From CAZWKX01 sp964633975 (GTDB lineage: Bacteria > Actinomycetota > Acidimicrobiia > Spongiisociales > UBA11373), in NCBI GenBank assembly GCA_964633975.1, contig CAZWKX010000004.1, positions 16,346 to 80,345 on the forward strand: a stretch of 64,000 bases of DNA, in the 5' to 3' direction. Positions 16,629-26,260 of the stretch are shown piece after piece. The position numbers and the translations under genes were made by a program. Below the pieces are notes generated by a model. That model had not been told where the DNA came from and did no database searches. It saw only the letters and a list, made by a program, of their open reading frames with translations. Each line of letters opens with the position of its first letter. The stretch's first letter is position 1.

Positions 16629-17201
16629 TCAGTTGCCGTATCGGTTGTGGGACACCATCTCTTCTAGCGGGCGTCGGCCGGAGAAGCCGTGCGCCCGGGA
16701 GCTGCGGCGCTGCTCGGCCTCGGCGGTGACGTCGGGGAAGCCGAAGGCGATGGCCCATCGGCAGGAGTGACCGTTCGGGAGCCCGAGCACGTTGGCGGCC
16801 CTGTCGGCCTCGTGCAGTGTCACCGGGCACGAGCCGACACCGCGTGCCGCCGCAGCGAGCATCATGTTTTGGGCGGCCCGGCCGAGGTCGAAGTCGTTGC
16901 CTCCCGGGGGTCGGACGATGGCAACTGCGAGCGCGGCCCCGGAGAGGGGCGTGGCGAAATGACCGGCGGTTGCCAGGGAGTCGAGGTCGCGGCGGTCATC
17001 CAGAACGACGAAGGCCCATGCCTGACGGTTCTTCGAGCTGCCGGTCCAGCGGCCCGCCTCGAGGATGGCGGTCACCTCCTCGGAGGGAAGGGGCTTCGGG
17101 AGGAACCGTCGCACCACACGCAGGCCGAGGACATGTGTGTAGGCGCTGGGATTGGGTTCGAGGGGCAGCATTGGAGGCTCCGTAGGTCGCTCGGTTGACA
17201 T
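16629..17201 (-). CDS. Nitroreductase-family flavoprotein
   Basis: The protein of about 190 residues shows nitroreductase-fold landmarks: VRRFLPKPLPSEEVTAILEA, AGRWTGSSKNRQAWAFVVLD (FMN-binding Arg/Ser and Asn/Gln region), AAQNMMLAAAARGVGSC and a short C-terminal part. FMN-dependent NAD(P)H oxidoreduction is expected; the substrate is unknown. The start could be the ATG at 17201 or a GTG at 17228; neither has a clear ribosome site. It is convergent with the XdhC pair. Confidence 0.8.
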   Translation of the reverse strand: MSTERPTEPPMLPLEPNPSAYTHVLGLRVVRRFLPKPLPSEEVTAILEAGRWTGSSKNRQAWAFVVLDDRRDLDSLATAGHFATPLSGAALAVAIVRPPGGNDFDLGRAAQNMMLAAAARGVGSCPVTLHEADRAANVLGLPNGHSCRWAIAFGFPDVTAEAEQRRSSRAHGFSGRRPLEEMVSHNRYGN

Positions 17202-17346
17202 GGGTGCCGGCGGCTCGAAGGCCGCCACCCAGTCACCCTAATCCCCGTCGTTCCTGCGACCAGGGCCGCCGGCACGAGGCCGATGCCGGCGTCGAGCCAG
17301 CGCCATCGCCTCGACGATCGATTGACCGCGCCGGGACGGGCCGGAG

Positions 17347-19287
17347 CTAGATCGAGGCGAGACGGGCCACCAGATCGGCGGCGATGGGGGCGGCCACCTC
17401 ACCGCCGAATCCGGCGCCCTCGACGATGACGGCGAAGGCGTAGCCCTCCCAGTAGCCGATGAACCAGGCGTGGGTGTCGCCTTCGGTGCCATACTCGGCG
17501 GTCCCGGTCTTGCCGTGAACCTCTTGGCCGGGGACGGCGGCGGCCGCTCCGGTGCCGATACTCACCACACGCAGCATCATCGCGTCTAAGGAGTCGGAGA
17601 TGCCTTCTCCCAGCTCGAAGGTCTGGATGGTCTCTGCGTCGGGCAGGATCTTCGGCGATCTCCAAACGCCCGAGGCTGCGGCGGCGGCGACGGTCGCCTG
17701 ATGCAGAGGACTGGCCAGCACCCGCCCCTGGCCGATGGCTGCGGCGGATCGCTCGGCGTCGTCGGCAGGCACGGGGAAGGATGCGCTGGAGGCGGGGATG
17801 GGCAGCGCGTAGGTGCTGCCGAACCCGAAATGAGCGGCGGCGATGATCAGCTGTTCGTTGGTCAGTTCCTCGGCGGCCAGCGCGGCGAACGTCGTGTTGC
17901 AGGAGAAGGCGAATGCGTCACGGAATGGGATTGATCCCAGGTCGACCTCGCCGGCGTTGGTGAAAGTGCGGCCGAGGATGGTGACCTCACCGGGGCACTC
18001 GACGGTGGTGCCGGTGGTGAAGCCGGCGTCTAGGAGGGCGGCCGCGGTGACCACCTTGAACGTGGAGCCGGGCGGGTAGAGGCCCAGCATGGCCCGATCG
18101 AAACCCGACACCGGCCGGCTCGCCGCAGCCCGGATCTCACCGGTTGCGATGTCGACGACGACGATGGCGGCGGGGTCCTCGATGTCCCCGAGGGTGTCTT
18201 CCACAGCCAGCTGCACGTCGGCGTCGAGGGTGACCGTCACCGCCGACGACGCTTCGCCGGGGAACTCGGCGAGAACCTCAATGGTCTCGCCCAGGCCGTC
18301 GACGCGTCGTATCTCCTGATCCGGGGTGCCGGCGAGCTGGCGTTCCAGGGCATGCTCCAGGCCGGAGCGGCCGACGACGTCGGTGGCCGTGTAAGGGGGG
18401 CCCAGCTGGTCGAGTATCTCGACCGTGATCGGCCCCGTGGTGCCGAGCGCGTGATCGGCGAAGGGATTCCCAGGGGAGGCCCGTTCGGTGGCGTCTCGCA
18501 CGATCACTCCGGGAACCGCCTCCAACTCATCGGCGATTGCCGCGTACTCGTCGGGGGTGAGGCTGCCCACCTGGAGGAACCAGTACGGCTGGATGCCGGG
18601 CTGCTCCAGCTGTTCCATGACCCGCTCTGTGGGGATTCCGGCCAGAGTCTCGAGGGCGTCGGCGAGAGCGTTGAGGTCCGTGATCTGGTCGGGCCGCACG
18701 CCGACCGCCTTGACCGCTTCGTTCGTGGCGATGGTCACGCCGTTGATGTCGAGGATGTCGGCGCGCGCCGGCCAGGAGCGGTAGATCTCGAGCTTGTCGC
18801 CCGGCTCGAGGCTGGGATACAGGACGGCCGGCACCCAGTCGACTTGCCATCGTCCTCCCACCCGCACCATGGGCAGGACTCCGTCGAACTCCCAGGTGCC
18901 GGCCCCGCCGATCTCGACGGCGGCATGGAAGGCGACATCGGCCCCGCCGGCGTCCGTAGCCGTGGCTCGCAGGATGTCGAAGACGACCGACTCGACGGCG
19001 AGACCGGTGCGCCAGTCCTCGTGGATGCCGGAGAACCCGACCGGCGGCTCGACCACGTGGAGAGCGGCCCGATCCCATTCGAACGCCGCCCAGGCGGCTA
19101 GGTAGTCGGCGGCGGCGTTGCCGACGGCGTTGGATTCTGCGGCATCGAGGGTGGGGGTGGGGCCTTCGGTCGTGCTCGTCGCCCCCGGGTGCGCCGAGGT
19201 CGCCACACCGGGGTCGACCCCGGCGCCGAGGGCGCACCCGGTGATGAGGAGCACCATGGCGACCATCGGCGGACGCAGATATCGCAT
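17347..19287 (-). CDS. Class B penicillin-binding protein (PBP2a/MecR-like with NTF2-like domain)
   Basis: The 646-residue protein has a lipoprotein-type signal (MVLLITGC, Cys18), a Thr-rich stretch, an NTF2-like MecA_N domain (about 50-165) and a PBP dimer domain (GRSGLEHALERQLAGTPDQE). The transpeptidase domain has all three motifs: PPGSTFKV (SxxK), FSCN (SxN) and GKTGTAE (KTG). It should cross-link peptidoglycan outside the membrane. The MecA_N-type architecture is common in actinobacterial PBPs and does not by itself mean beta-lactam resistance. Confidence 0.9.
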   Translation of the reverse strand: MRYLRPPMVAMVLLITGCALGAGVDPGVATSAHPGATSTTEGPTPTLDAAESNAVGNAAADYLAAWAAFEWDRAALHVVEPPVGFSGIHEDWRTGLAVESVVFDILRATATDAGGADVAFHAAVEIGGAGTWEFDGVLPMVRVGGRWQVDWVPAVLYPSLEPGDKLEIYRSWPARADILDINGVTIATNEAVKAVGVRPDQITDLNALADALETLAGIPTERVMEQLEQPGIQPYWFLQVGSLTPDEYAAIADELEAVPGVIVRDATERASPGNPFADHALGTTGPITVEILDQLGPPYTATDVVGRSGLEHALERQLAGTPDQEIRRVDGLGETIEVLAEFPGEASSAVTVTLDADVQLAVEDTLGDIEDPAAIVVVDIATGEIRAAASRPVSGFDRAMLGLYPPGSTFKVVTAAALLDAGFTTGTTVECPGEVTILGRTFTNAGEVDLGSIPFRDAFAFSCNTTFAALAAEELTNEQLIIAAAHFGFGSTYALPIPASSASFPVPADDAERSAAAIGQGRVLASPLHQATVAAAAASGVWRSPKILPDAETIQTFELGEGISDSLDAMMLRVVSIGTGAAAAVPGQEVHGKTGTAEYGTEGDTHAWFIGYWEGYAFAVIVEGAGFGGEVAAPIAADLVARLASI

Positions 19288-19323
19288 GTGAGGATGGTAG
19301 GTCGCTGCTCCTGCAGCGCCTGG

Positions 19324-20088
19324 TCACCGGGTCGCCAGGATGAAGAGGCGCCGGAACGGGAACAGGGTGATGCCGTCGGACCGGCTTGGGTACTCCGCTT
19401 GTAGGCGCCCGGCGTAGTCGGCGAAGAAGTCCTCCGCTTCATCGGCGGGAAGGGCATCGAGGAATCGGCGGGCGCTGGTTCCTCGCGTCCAATTGGCGAC
19501 CGGATCGTCCCCGGACAGAGCGTGCAGGTAGATGGTCTCCCATATCTCGATGGTCGATGCCTCGCCGGCGAGGCGGTCGAGGTAGACGGAGGGCTCGTCG
19601 ACCGGCTCCCAGTCGGCGAGGTGGCCGACTCGGGCGGTCCATTTCTCGCTGCGGGCCGTCTGGTAGAGAACCTGGTGAGAGGGCTCCGCAGTGTTGCGCG
19701 GCATCTGCGCGGCGAACACGCCGCCGGGCCGCACCGTGCGCAGCAGTCTGGGGAAGAGAGAGTCGTGGTCGCCGACCCAGTGGCAGGCGGCGTTGGAGAA
19801 GAGCCCGTCGATCGGGGAGGGAGGATCCCAGTCGGCGATGTCGCCCAGCAACCAGGTGACGCCTTCGATCTTTCGAGCCTCGGCGAGCATGTGGGCCGAC
19901 GAGTCGAGTCCGTAGACGGCGGCGTTGGGCCAGCGTTCGGCGAGCCGGCGGGTGGCGTCTCCGGTGCCGCAACCCAGGTCCCAGACGACTTCGGCGTTCA
20001 GCGGCGGGATTCGCGCGATGAGATCGAGCGCCGGGCGCAGCCGATGGTCGGCGAAGCGCCGGTAGCGGCCGGGATCCCAGGCGGGCAT
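19324..20088 (-). CDS. tam: Trans-aconitate 2-methyltransferase
   Basis: This 254-residue class I SAM methyltransferase has motif I VVWDLGCGTGDATRRLAERW, GLDSSAHMLAEAR, GDIADWDPP and the Tam-specific FSNAACHWVGDHDSLFPRLL. A Tam-like C-terminal region follows, ending LFPFRRLFILAT. Tam esterifies trans-aconitate, a by-product that inhibits aconitase. The start is taken at the ATG at 20088 (MPAWDPGRYRRFADHR), which matches the usual YxxF opening, rather than the longer upstream frame. Confidence 0.87.
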   Translation of the reverse strand: MPAWDPGRYRRFADHRLRPALDLIARIPPLNAEVVWDLGCGTGDATRRLAERWPNAAVYGLDSSAHMLAEARKIEGVTWLLGDIADWDPPSPIDGLFSNAACHWVGDHDSLFPRLLRTVRPGGVFAAQMPRNTAEPSHQVLYQTARSEKWTARVGHLADWEPVDEPSVYLDRLAGEASTIEIWETIYLHALSGDDPVANWTRGTSARRFLDALPADEAEDFFADYAGRLQAEYPSRSDGITLFPFRRLFILATR

Positions 20089-20110
20089 GGCGGCGCAGGG
20101 TAACGTCGGC

Positions 20111-20141
20111 AGGGGGCCCGCCCTCAGAGGGCGGGCCCCCT
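20111..20141 (-). terminator. Strong GC hairpin between the SH3 membrane protein and tam
   Basis: A perfect 14-bp inverted repeat: AGGGGGCCCGCCCT (20111-20124), loop CAG, AGGGCGGGCCCCCT (20128-20141). It sits 18 bp after the SH3-protein stop and before the tam start. There is no T-tract, but the stem is very stable. Confidence 0.7.
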
Positions 20142-20158
20142 GAATCGCTGGTGTGCTG

Positions 20159-21562
20159 TTACTGCTTGTGGACGAAGGCTCCGGCGAGCGCCAGGGCCCC
20201 TCCGCCGAGGACCATCCAGGCGCCGGCCCCGAGTTCGTCGAAGGTATCGCCGGCCGAGCCACCGAAGTCACTGATCAGGCCTGCCAGCTGGACGGTGAAC
20301 AGGATGAACACCAGGATGGCGAGGAGACCGGTGATAGCGCTCACGGCCCGCACTCTCGACGGCAGCACCCCGATGGCGATTGCGGCTATTCCGAGGATCA
20401 AGGGCAGCCAGCCCAGGTCGAAATCGGTCGATCCGTAGCGGTCCCACAGGAAGTTGATTCCCAGGTCCCACGAGCTGGCGCTCAGACCGCTGATCCAGTC
20501 GACGAACGTGGCGACGATCAGCAGTATCCCGGCGAGCAGCGGAAGCGGCCTCAGGGCTAGGCCGCCCATCGAGATGGCGCCGCCGCCTCCCTTCTTCTTC
20601 AGCTGGCGGCCGTCGACCCAGCCGGTCCACCCGTTTTCGGCGCTCACCTTGGCCCAGGCGCCGCGCATCTCCTCTACGCGGAGCTGCACCCGGGCCGCCA
20701 ACGTGGTCACCGGCTGCTGCTGTGGATCGGGCTGTGCCCAGGCGCCGAGGCCCGTTGCGGGTACTTCGTGGGTAGCCCTCCAGACCGGGGCGGCCCTTAC
20801 CGGAGCGGGAACGCTGGGCAAGGGCTGTGTCACCGGCTCGGGTTGGACGGCGGGGGCAGCGGGCTTCTGCGCCGCCGCGGCGAGGGCGGTGAGTCGGCGG
20901 GCGTCGACCCAGCCGGTCCAGCCGTTCTCGCCTGTGACCTTGGCCCAGGCGCCCCGTGTCTCGTCGACTCGAAGCTGAACCCGCGCCGCCAGGTCTGCGA
21001 CGGGTGTGAGCTGCGGATCGGGCCTGGCCCAAGCCCTCATGCCGCCGGCCGGCACTTCGTGGGTGGGTACGAATGTGGCGTATGCGTCCTCGATCATTTT
21101 CTCGCTTGAAGCCGCCGGCGCCTCGACGATTGGGGCTTCGACGACGGGGGCCTCCTCCTCGAGAGCCTCTTCGACCGCGACGCCGGCTGGAGCGACCTTG
21201 TCGATGGCCGCGGCCAGCTCGTTTACTCCAATCAGGAAGGTCTGGCGGTTGAGGCCTTCCAGAAAGATCTCATACCAGGCCTCGACCTTGAGACCGGTGG
21301 CGTCCACCTCTGCCGAACCGCGCAGCAGCGAGCCCCTCTTGCTGAAGAGGGAGCGTGCTTGGGTGGCCTCCGCCTCACCGAAGCCGGGGACCGTCAAAGC
21401 ATGGCTGAGCACCACCTGTGTCTCGGTCATGTCCACGTCGAGGCGGATCTTCGGTTCGCCGGCGACGTCGATGGCCGGCCCTCTGCTCTTGAAGGTCTTG
21501 AAAGTCAGATTCGGATCGGCCTTGCACCAGTCGGCGATCCGATTCAGGACGTCCTCGTTCAC
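20159..21562 (-). CDS. Membrane protein with two SH3-like domains
   Basis: The 467-residue protein has an N-terminal globular domain of about 130 residues (LNRIADWCKADPNLTFKTFK onward), an acidic Pro/Ala/Glu linker and two closely similar bacterial SH3-like repeats (VQLRVDETRGAWAKVTGENG and VQLRVEEMRGAWAKVSAENG, each followed by WTGWVD). Four hydrophobic helices form the C-terminal third. SH3b domains often bind cell wall, but here the helices follow them, so the side of the membrane is uncertain. The GTG start at 21562 has a GGAAGGAG site. Confidence 0.65.
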   Translation of the reverse strand: MNEDVLNRIADWCKADPNLTFKTFKSRGPAIDVAGEPKIRLDVDMTETQVVLSHALTVPGFGEAEATQARSLFSKRGSLLRGSAEVDATGLKVEAWYEIFLEGLNRQTFLIGVNELAAAIDKVAPAGVAVEEALEEEAPVVEAPIVEAPAASSEKMIEDAYATFVPTHEVPAGGMRAWARPDPQLTPVADLAARVQLRVDETRGAWAKVTGENGWTGWVDARRLTALAAAAQKPAAPAVQPEPVTQPLPSVPAPVRAAPVWRATHEVPATGLGAWAQPDPQQQPVTTLAARVQLRVEEMRGAWAKVSAENGWTGWVDGRQLKKKGGGGAISMGGLALRPLPLLAGILLIVATFVDWISGLSASSWDLGINFLWDRYGSTDFDLGWLPLILGIAAIAIGVLPSRVRAVSAITGLLAILVFILFTVQLAGLISDFGGSAGDTFDELGAGAWMVLGGGALALAGAFVHKQ

Positions 21563-21707
21563 GGTTCTCCTTCCTCGGCCGGGCCGATGTTCGACTACCG
21601 GCGGCCGTTGTTTCGCGGTCAACGGTAGCGAGAGAGAAGGCGCCAGGTGGCCCCCGAGGCGCGCCAAATCGGTCTCGAGGAGAGGATTCGGTGGTCAGGT
21701 CCGGTGG

Positions 21708-22130
21708 CTAGGAGCCGGCTTTTGAGGTCTTGGTGGCGAAGCGGCCACGCTCGAGCAGCCTGGAGACCTGATCCCGCAGGGCGGCGGGCTCGAACGGCTT
21801 CGTCATAAAGGCGTCTGCGCCTCGCCGGTCGGCCTCGATGCGGGACTCCTCTTGGGCGTGTGCGGTCAGGATGAGCACCGGCACCTCCCTGGTGTTCAGA
21901 TGACCACGCAGGTGATGGAGAACCTCCCAGCCGTCCATGCCCGGGAGCCCGATGTCGAGGATGATGAGACCCGGAGGATTGGACAGTGCCGCGTCGAGCC
22001 CACCCGGCCCGTCGTCTGCAGCTTCGAGGGCTCGGCCGATCTCTCGGAGGCAGACTGCGACGAGGCGCTGTACGAGGGGCGAGTCCTCGATGATGAGAAT
22101 GTGCTCGTCGGTGTTCACTTCACACAGCAT
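21708..22130 (-). CDS. Single-domain response regulator (CheY-like receiver)
   Basis: This 140-residue receiver has the acidic pocket ILIIEDSPL, the phosphoacceptor Asp in LIILDIGLPGMDGWEVL, the conserved Thr in PVLILTAHAQ and the Lys in FMTKPFEP. There is no output domain. No histidine kinase gene is nearby, so its partner must be elsewhere. The start is the ATG at 22130 (MLCEVNTDEHILII). Confidence 0.88.
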   Translation of the reverse strand: MLCEVNTDEHILIIEDSPLVQRLVAVCLREIGRALEAADDGPGGLDAALSNPPGLIILDIGLPGMDGWEVLHHLRGHLNTREVPVLILTAHAQEESRIEADRRGADAFMTKPFEPAALRDQVSRLLERGRFATKTSKAGS

Positions 22131-22308
22131 CGTTCTGATCCGTTCTTGTCCTCCATCTTTTTGGCCCATCGGTCTGGCGCGGTGCAAACTTCAGCGGTTT
22201 CCGCCGATTTCCCTGGAAATAGTGGGGGTTTAACGGTTTCTTGAGTAGACCGGGCCGCAAGGGCCACAAACCGTTATCGTGACGGTACCGGCGAGGGTGA
22301 GGAGCATC

Positions 22309-23445
22309 GTGACGGTGCCGAGACCGGCCTTCACCGTGGGCATCGAGGAGGAGTACCTCCTGGTGGATCGAGAGACCCGCGGTCTCGTGCGCAATCCGCC
22401 GAGGGGAGTGCTCGACGCCTGCGTGGAGCGCCTAGGCGAGCAGGTGACCTCCGAGTTCCTGCGGGCGCAGATAGAGGTGGGCACGAGGGTGTGCCGGACC
22501 ATTACCGAGGCCCGCGAGGATCTGAAAACTCTGCGGCGGACCGTCAACGGCGTCGCCAACCAGTACGGCATGGCGGTCATTGCCTCTTCCACCCACCCGT
22601 TTGCCGCCTGGCACGAGCAGCAGGTCACGGACAAGGAGCGCTACAACATCTTTGCCAGGGATCTGCAAGCTGTGGCGCGGCGCCTCGTCATCTGCGGCAT
22701 GCACGTCCACGTGGGCATAGAGAGCCCCGACCTGCGTATCGATCTCCTCAACCAGGCGGCGTATTTTCTACCCCACCTCCTGGCCCTGTCGACCTCGTCG
22801 CCGTTTTGGCAGGGTATCGACACCGGCCTCAAGAGCTATCGCAAGAGCGTCTTCGCCTCGATGCCGCGCACGGGGCTTCCTCATCAGTTCTCCAGTTGGG
22901 CCGAGTATCAGCGGCATGTGGACGCGCTCATCCGCACGGGTGTCATCGAAGACGCCAGCATGCTGTGGTGGGACATCCGACCCAGCGCCCGGTTCCCCAC
23001 CGTGGAGATGCGGATCACCGACATCTGCACGAGCCTCGAGGACGGCCTCACCATCGCCGCGCTGTTCGTGTCGCTCATGGGAATGCTCTTCGACCTGCGC
23101 AGGGCCAACAAGCGCTGGCGCACCTACGCCGACATGCTCGTCTCGGAGAACATCTGGCGGGCCCAGCGCTACGGCACCGGCGGGACGCTCATCGACTTCG
23201 GCAAGATGCAGCTCGTCCCGTTCCCTGAGCTGGTCGAGGAGCTGGTTTCGCTCATCTGGGATGAGGCCGCCGGCTTCGGGTGCCAGGACGAGGTGGAGGG
23301 GGTGCACCGGATCCTGGAGCGCGGCACGAGCGCCGACCGGCAGCTCGCCACCTATGCCGAGGCCAAAGCCGGTGGTGCCGACCACGACGAGGCGCTGCGT
23401 GCGGTGGTCGACATGCTCATCGCCGATACGCAGGAAGGCCTATAG
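22309..23445 (+). CDS. YbdK-family carboxylate-amine ligase (GCS2-like)
   Basis: The 378-residue protein has the glutamate-cysteine ligase 2 fold: FTVGIEEEYLLVD near the N terminus, VTSEFLRAQIEVGTRVC, STHPFAAWHEQ, GMHVHVGIESPD, WWDIRPSARFPTVEMRITDI and RYGTGGTLIDF. Family members show weak gamma-glutamylcysteine ligase activity; the natural role in this branch is not settled. Two GTG starts are possible (22279, 22309). I prefer 22309 because a GAGGAG site precedes it, although the spacing is short. It lies 43 bp before tldD on the same strand. Confidence 0.88.
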   Translation: MTVPRPAFTVGIEEEYLLVDRETRGLVRNPPRGVLDACVERLGEQVTSEFLRAQIEVGTRVCRTITEAREDLKTLRRTVNGVANQYGMAVIASSTHPFAAWHEQQVTDKERYNIFARDLQAVARRLVICGMHVHVGIESPDLRIDLLNQAAYFLPHLLALSTSSPFWQGIDTGLKSYRKSVFASMPRTGLPHQFSSWAEYQRHVDALIRTGVIEDASMLWWDIRPSARFPTVEMRITDICTSLEDGLTIAALFVSLMGMLFDLRRANKRWRTYADMLVSENIWRAQRYGTGGTLIDFGKMQLVPFPELVEELVSLIWDEAAGFGCQDEVEGVHRILERGTSADRQLATYAEAKAGGADHDEALRAVVDMLIADTQEGL

Positions 23446-23488
23446 GCGGCGTCGCTAGCATCCCGCGGCGACTCCAGGGAGTGTCCGC

Positions 23489-24919
23489 GTGTTCGAGTAC
23501 GCAACAGCTGCGGTGGAGGGTGCCCTGGCGGCGGGCGCCGTCTACGCGGACGCCCGCGTCGTCGGGTCACGCAGCGAATCAATCGAGGTGCTGAATTCGC
23601 GCCTCGAGCAGCTCGATCGCCACGAGAGCGCCGGTGTCGGGGTGCGAGCGCTCGTCGGCTCCTCCTGGGGCTTCTTCGCCTCCGCCGATCTCGATGCCGC
23701 CGGGGCCGCCGGCGCCAGGGCCACGGCCATCGCCCAGGCGTCGGCGGAGGTGCCGGGCGAGCCACTCGTGCTGGCCGATGTGCCCGTCGTGGACGACTCC
23801 TACGAGACACCCCATCGGGAAGCGCCGCTTCAAGTGCCGCTGTCCGAGAAGGTGGAAATGCTGATGGAGGTGAGCCGCGTCATGGGTGCCGTTGACGGTG
23901 TAGCCCTGGCACGGGCGTCGCTGGCGTTCTGGGATACCGACAAGTGGTTCGTGTCCTCCCAGGGCCACCGCATACACCAGCACCTCGTCGAATCGGGCGG
24001 AGGCTTCGACGCCACCGCCGTTGGTGAGCGGGAGACGCAGCGTCGCTCCTACCCCCAGGCGTTCGGCCAGTTCGAGACCGGGGGATACGAGGTGGTGCGG
24101 CGCTGGGACTTCCCAGGCAACGCCCAACGGATCGCCGAGGAGGCGGCGGCGCTGCTCAGGGCCGATCAATGTCCCGAAGGCGAACGTTCGCTCATCTTGG
24201 AGAGCAGCCAGCTCGCTCTCCAGGTTCACGAGTCGGTGGGCCACGCCATCGAGCTCGACCGCATCCTCGGGTGGGAAGCGGCCTTCGCCGGAACCTCACA
24301 TCTCGAGCTGGCCAAGCTGGGCACCCATAGATACGGGTCGCCGCTGATGAACGTGACGGCCGATGCCACATTGCCCGGAGCTCTGGGCACCTTCGGGTAC
24401 GACGACGAGGGCACGCCGGCGCAGCGAGTCGACATCGTGCGGGACGGCATTTGGGTGGGTGTGCTCAGCGGCCGCGACTCCGCGATGCTCGCCGGATTGG
24501 AACCGGGAGGCATGGTGCGCGCCGACGGCTACGGCCGGCTCCCCATGGTGCGCATGACCAACGTCGGGCTGCTGCCCGGTGACTCGTCGATCGAGGAGAT
24601 GGTGGCCGAGACGGAGCGGGGCATATACATGGCCACCAACCGGTCCTGGTCCATCGACGACAAGCGACTCAACTTCCAGTTCGGCTGTGAGATCGCCTGG
24701 GAGATCGAGAAGGGCAAACGGGCCCGGATGCTGAGGAACCCGACGTACACCGGCATCACCCCGCAGTTCTGGGCGCAGCTCGACATGCTCGGTGGGGAGG
24801 GCGAATGGGTGCACTGGGGAGTTCCTAACTGCGGCAAAGGGCAGCCCATGCAGGTGGCGCACACCGGCCACTCGGCCTCCCCGGGCCGGTTCCGCTCGGT
24901 TCGAGTGGGCGTGCGCTGA
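23489..24919 (+). CDS. tldD: TldD-type metallopeptidase subunit
   Basis: The 476-residue protein has the zinc-peptidase motif HESVGHAIELD (HExxxH, about residue 250), the GYDDEGTPAQR segment and RMTNVGLLPGD, typical of TldD. With TldE it forms a processing protease that trims unfolded peptides or matures RiPPs such as microcin B17. A GTG start follows the ligase gene. The stop overlaps the tldE start (TGATG), so the two subunits are likely made together. No RiPP precursor is evident beside it. Confidence 0.92.
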   Translation: MFEYATAAVEGALAAGAVYADARVVGSRSESIEVLNSRLEQLDRHESAGVGVRALVGSSWGFFASADLDAAGAAGARATAIAQASAEVPGEPLVLADVPVVDDSYETPHREAPLQVPLSEKVEMLMEVSRVMGAVDGVALARASLAFWDTDKWFVSSQGHRIHQHLVESGGGFDATAVGERETQRRSYPQAFGQFETGGYEVVRRWDFPGNAQRIAEEAAALLRADQCPEGERSLILESSQLALQVHESVGHAIELDRILGWEAAFAGTSHLELAKLGTHRYGSPLMNVTADATLPGALGTFGYDDEGTPAQRVDIVRDGIWVGVLSGRDSAMLAGLEPGGMVRADGYGRLPMVRMTNVGLLPGDSSIEEMVAETERGIYMATNRSWSIDDKRLNFQFGCEIAWEIEKGKRARMLRNPTYTGITPQFWAQLDMLGGEGEWVHWGVPNCGKGQPMQVAHTGHSASPGRFRSVRVGVR

Positions 24920-26250
24920 TGAGTGCCGAGCTGGATATCGCGCAGCGGCTGGTGGAACTCGTGGGCGGCCGGGCTGAGGCGGAGGCGATCGTGGCCTCCG
25001 GTCGCGCCGCTCTGACCCGCTTCGCCAACTCGTTCATCCACCAGAACGTGGGCGAGGACTTCGTCGTGGCGTCTCTGCGCGTCGCCGCCGATCGCCGCGT
25101 GGCCAGAGGATCCTCCAACCGGATCGATGACGACGGGCTTCACGCCCTGGTCGACGGTACCTTGGAGGCGGCCGGCTTCTCACCCGTGGATGATCTGTGG
25201 CCCGGGCTCGCTGAGCCGGCCGGCGTGCCGGAGGTCGACAACTTTCACGAGGGGACCGCAGAGGCTACTCCGGGTGAGCGATCGGCCGTTGTGCGAGCCT
25301 TTGTCGAAGCCGGCGGTGGCCTGAGAGCAGCCGGCTTCTGCGACGCCGATGTCGCCTACGAGGCGTTCGCCAACAGCCGGGGTCAACGCCTCGCCGGCCG
25401 ATCAACGAGGGCAACGCTCGACGGCATCCAACAAACCGGCGAGAGCGCCGGTTCCGCCCACTCCACCTCGGTGCGGCTCGGTGATGTGGACGGGTCGGCG
25501 GCCGGTTGGCTCGCCGCAGAGAGGGCACGCCGCGGTGTAGGAGCCGTGGACCTTGGTCCCGGCGAGTACCAGGTGGTGCTGGGGCCGGAGGCCGTGGCCA
25601 CCATCGGTATCTTCCTCGCCTTCTACGGTTTCAACGGCAAGCAGGTGAACGAGGGCCAGTCGTTCCTGGAGCCGGCCGTCAAACAGTTCGACGAGAGGAT
25701 CAGCCTCTGGGACGACGTCTGCGGGCCCGGCGCGCTCGGGGTGCCGTTTGACGCCGAGGGAACGCCGCGGCGCCGCCTCGATCTCGTCGCACATGGCGTG
25801 ACGGTGGGAGTCACCCACGACCGGCGTTCCGCTGCAGAGGCCGGAGCTGTTTCCACGGGTCATGCCGTCGCCGGTGGGGAATCCTTTGGACCCATTGCCA
25901 CGGCACTCGTGTTCGCCAACGGCGACGAGGATGTCGATGAGCTGATCGGCGACGTCGAGCAGGGCCTCTACGTGGCCACCTTCAACTACTGCCGCATACT
26001 CGACCCGAAGACCCAGGTCGTGACCGGTCTCACCCGGAACGGGACCTTCATGATCCGCAGCGGTGAACTGGCCGAGGCGGTCACCAACCTGCGGTTCACC
26101 CAATCGTTCGTAGAGGCGCTGGGCCCGGGCCGTGTGCTGGGGGTCGGCGCCGATCGGCGCTTTGCCGATTGCGAGTTCGGGCCCGGCATGGTACAGGCGC
26201 CGACCCTGAGGCTGGCTTCCTGGAGCTTCACCGGTGGCGCCGGGGGCTGA
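24919..26250 (+). CDS. tldE: TldE/PmbA-type subunit
   Basis: This 443-residue protein is homologous to TldD but lacks the HExxxH motif, as TldE does. Landmarks are VVLGPEAVATIGIFLAFYGF, WDDVCGPGALGVPFDAEGTP, the late YVATFNYCRILDPKTQVVTG and TRNGTFMIRSGELAEAVTNL. TldE is the non-catalytic partner that shapes the substrate channel. It is translationally coupled to tldD and ends 10 bp before the convergent arfB-like gene. Confidence 0.92.
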   Translation: MSAELDIAQRLVELVGGRAEAEAIVASGRAALTRFANSFIHQNVGEDFVVASLRVAADRRVARGSSNRIDDDGLHALVDGTLEAAGFSPVDDLWPGLAEPAGVPEVDNFHEGTAEATPGERSAVVRAFVEAGGGLRAAGFCDADVAYEAFANSRGQRLAGRSTRATLDGIQQTGESAGSAHSTSVRLGDVDGSAAGWLAAERARRGVGAVDLGPGEYQVVLGPEAVATIGIFLAFYGFNGKQVNEGQSFLEPAVKQFDERISLWDDVCGPGALGVPFDAEGTPRRRLDLVAHGVTVGVTHDRRSAAEAGAVSTGHAVAGGESFGPIATALVFANGDEDVDELIGDVEQGLYVATFNYCRILDPKTQVVTGLTRNGTFMIRSGELAEAVTNLRFTQSFVEALGPGRVLGVGADRRFADCEFGPGMVQAPTLRLASWSFTGGAGG

Positions 26251-26260
26251 GCGGGGCCAG

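Noticed and set aside
23489..26250. TldD/TldE as a RiPP biosynthesis cluster
   Set aside because: No precursor peptide, YcaO, radical SAM or exporter gene is next to it; a general protease role is simpler.
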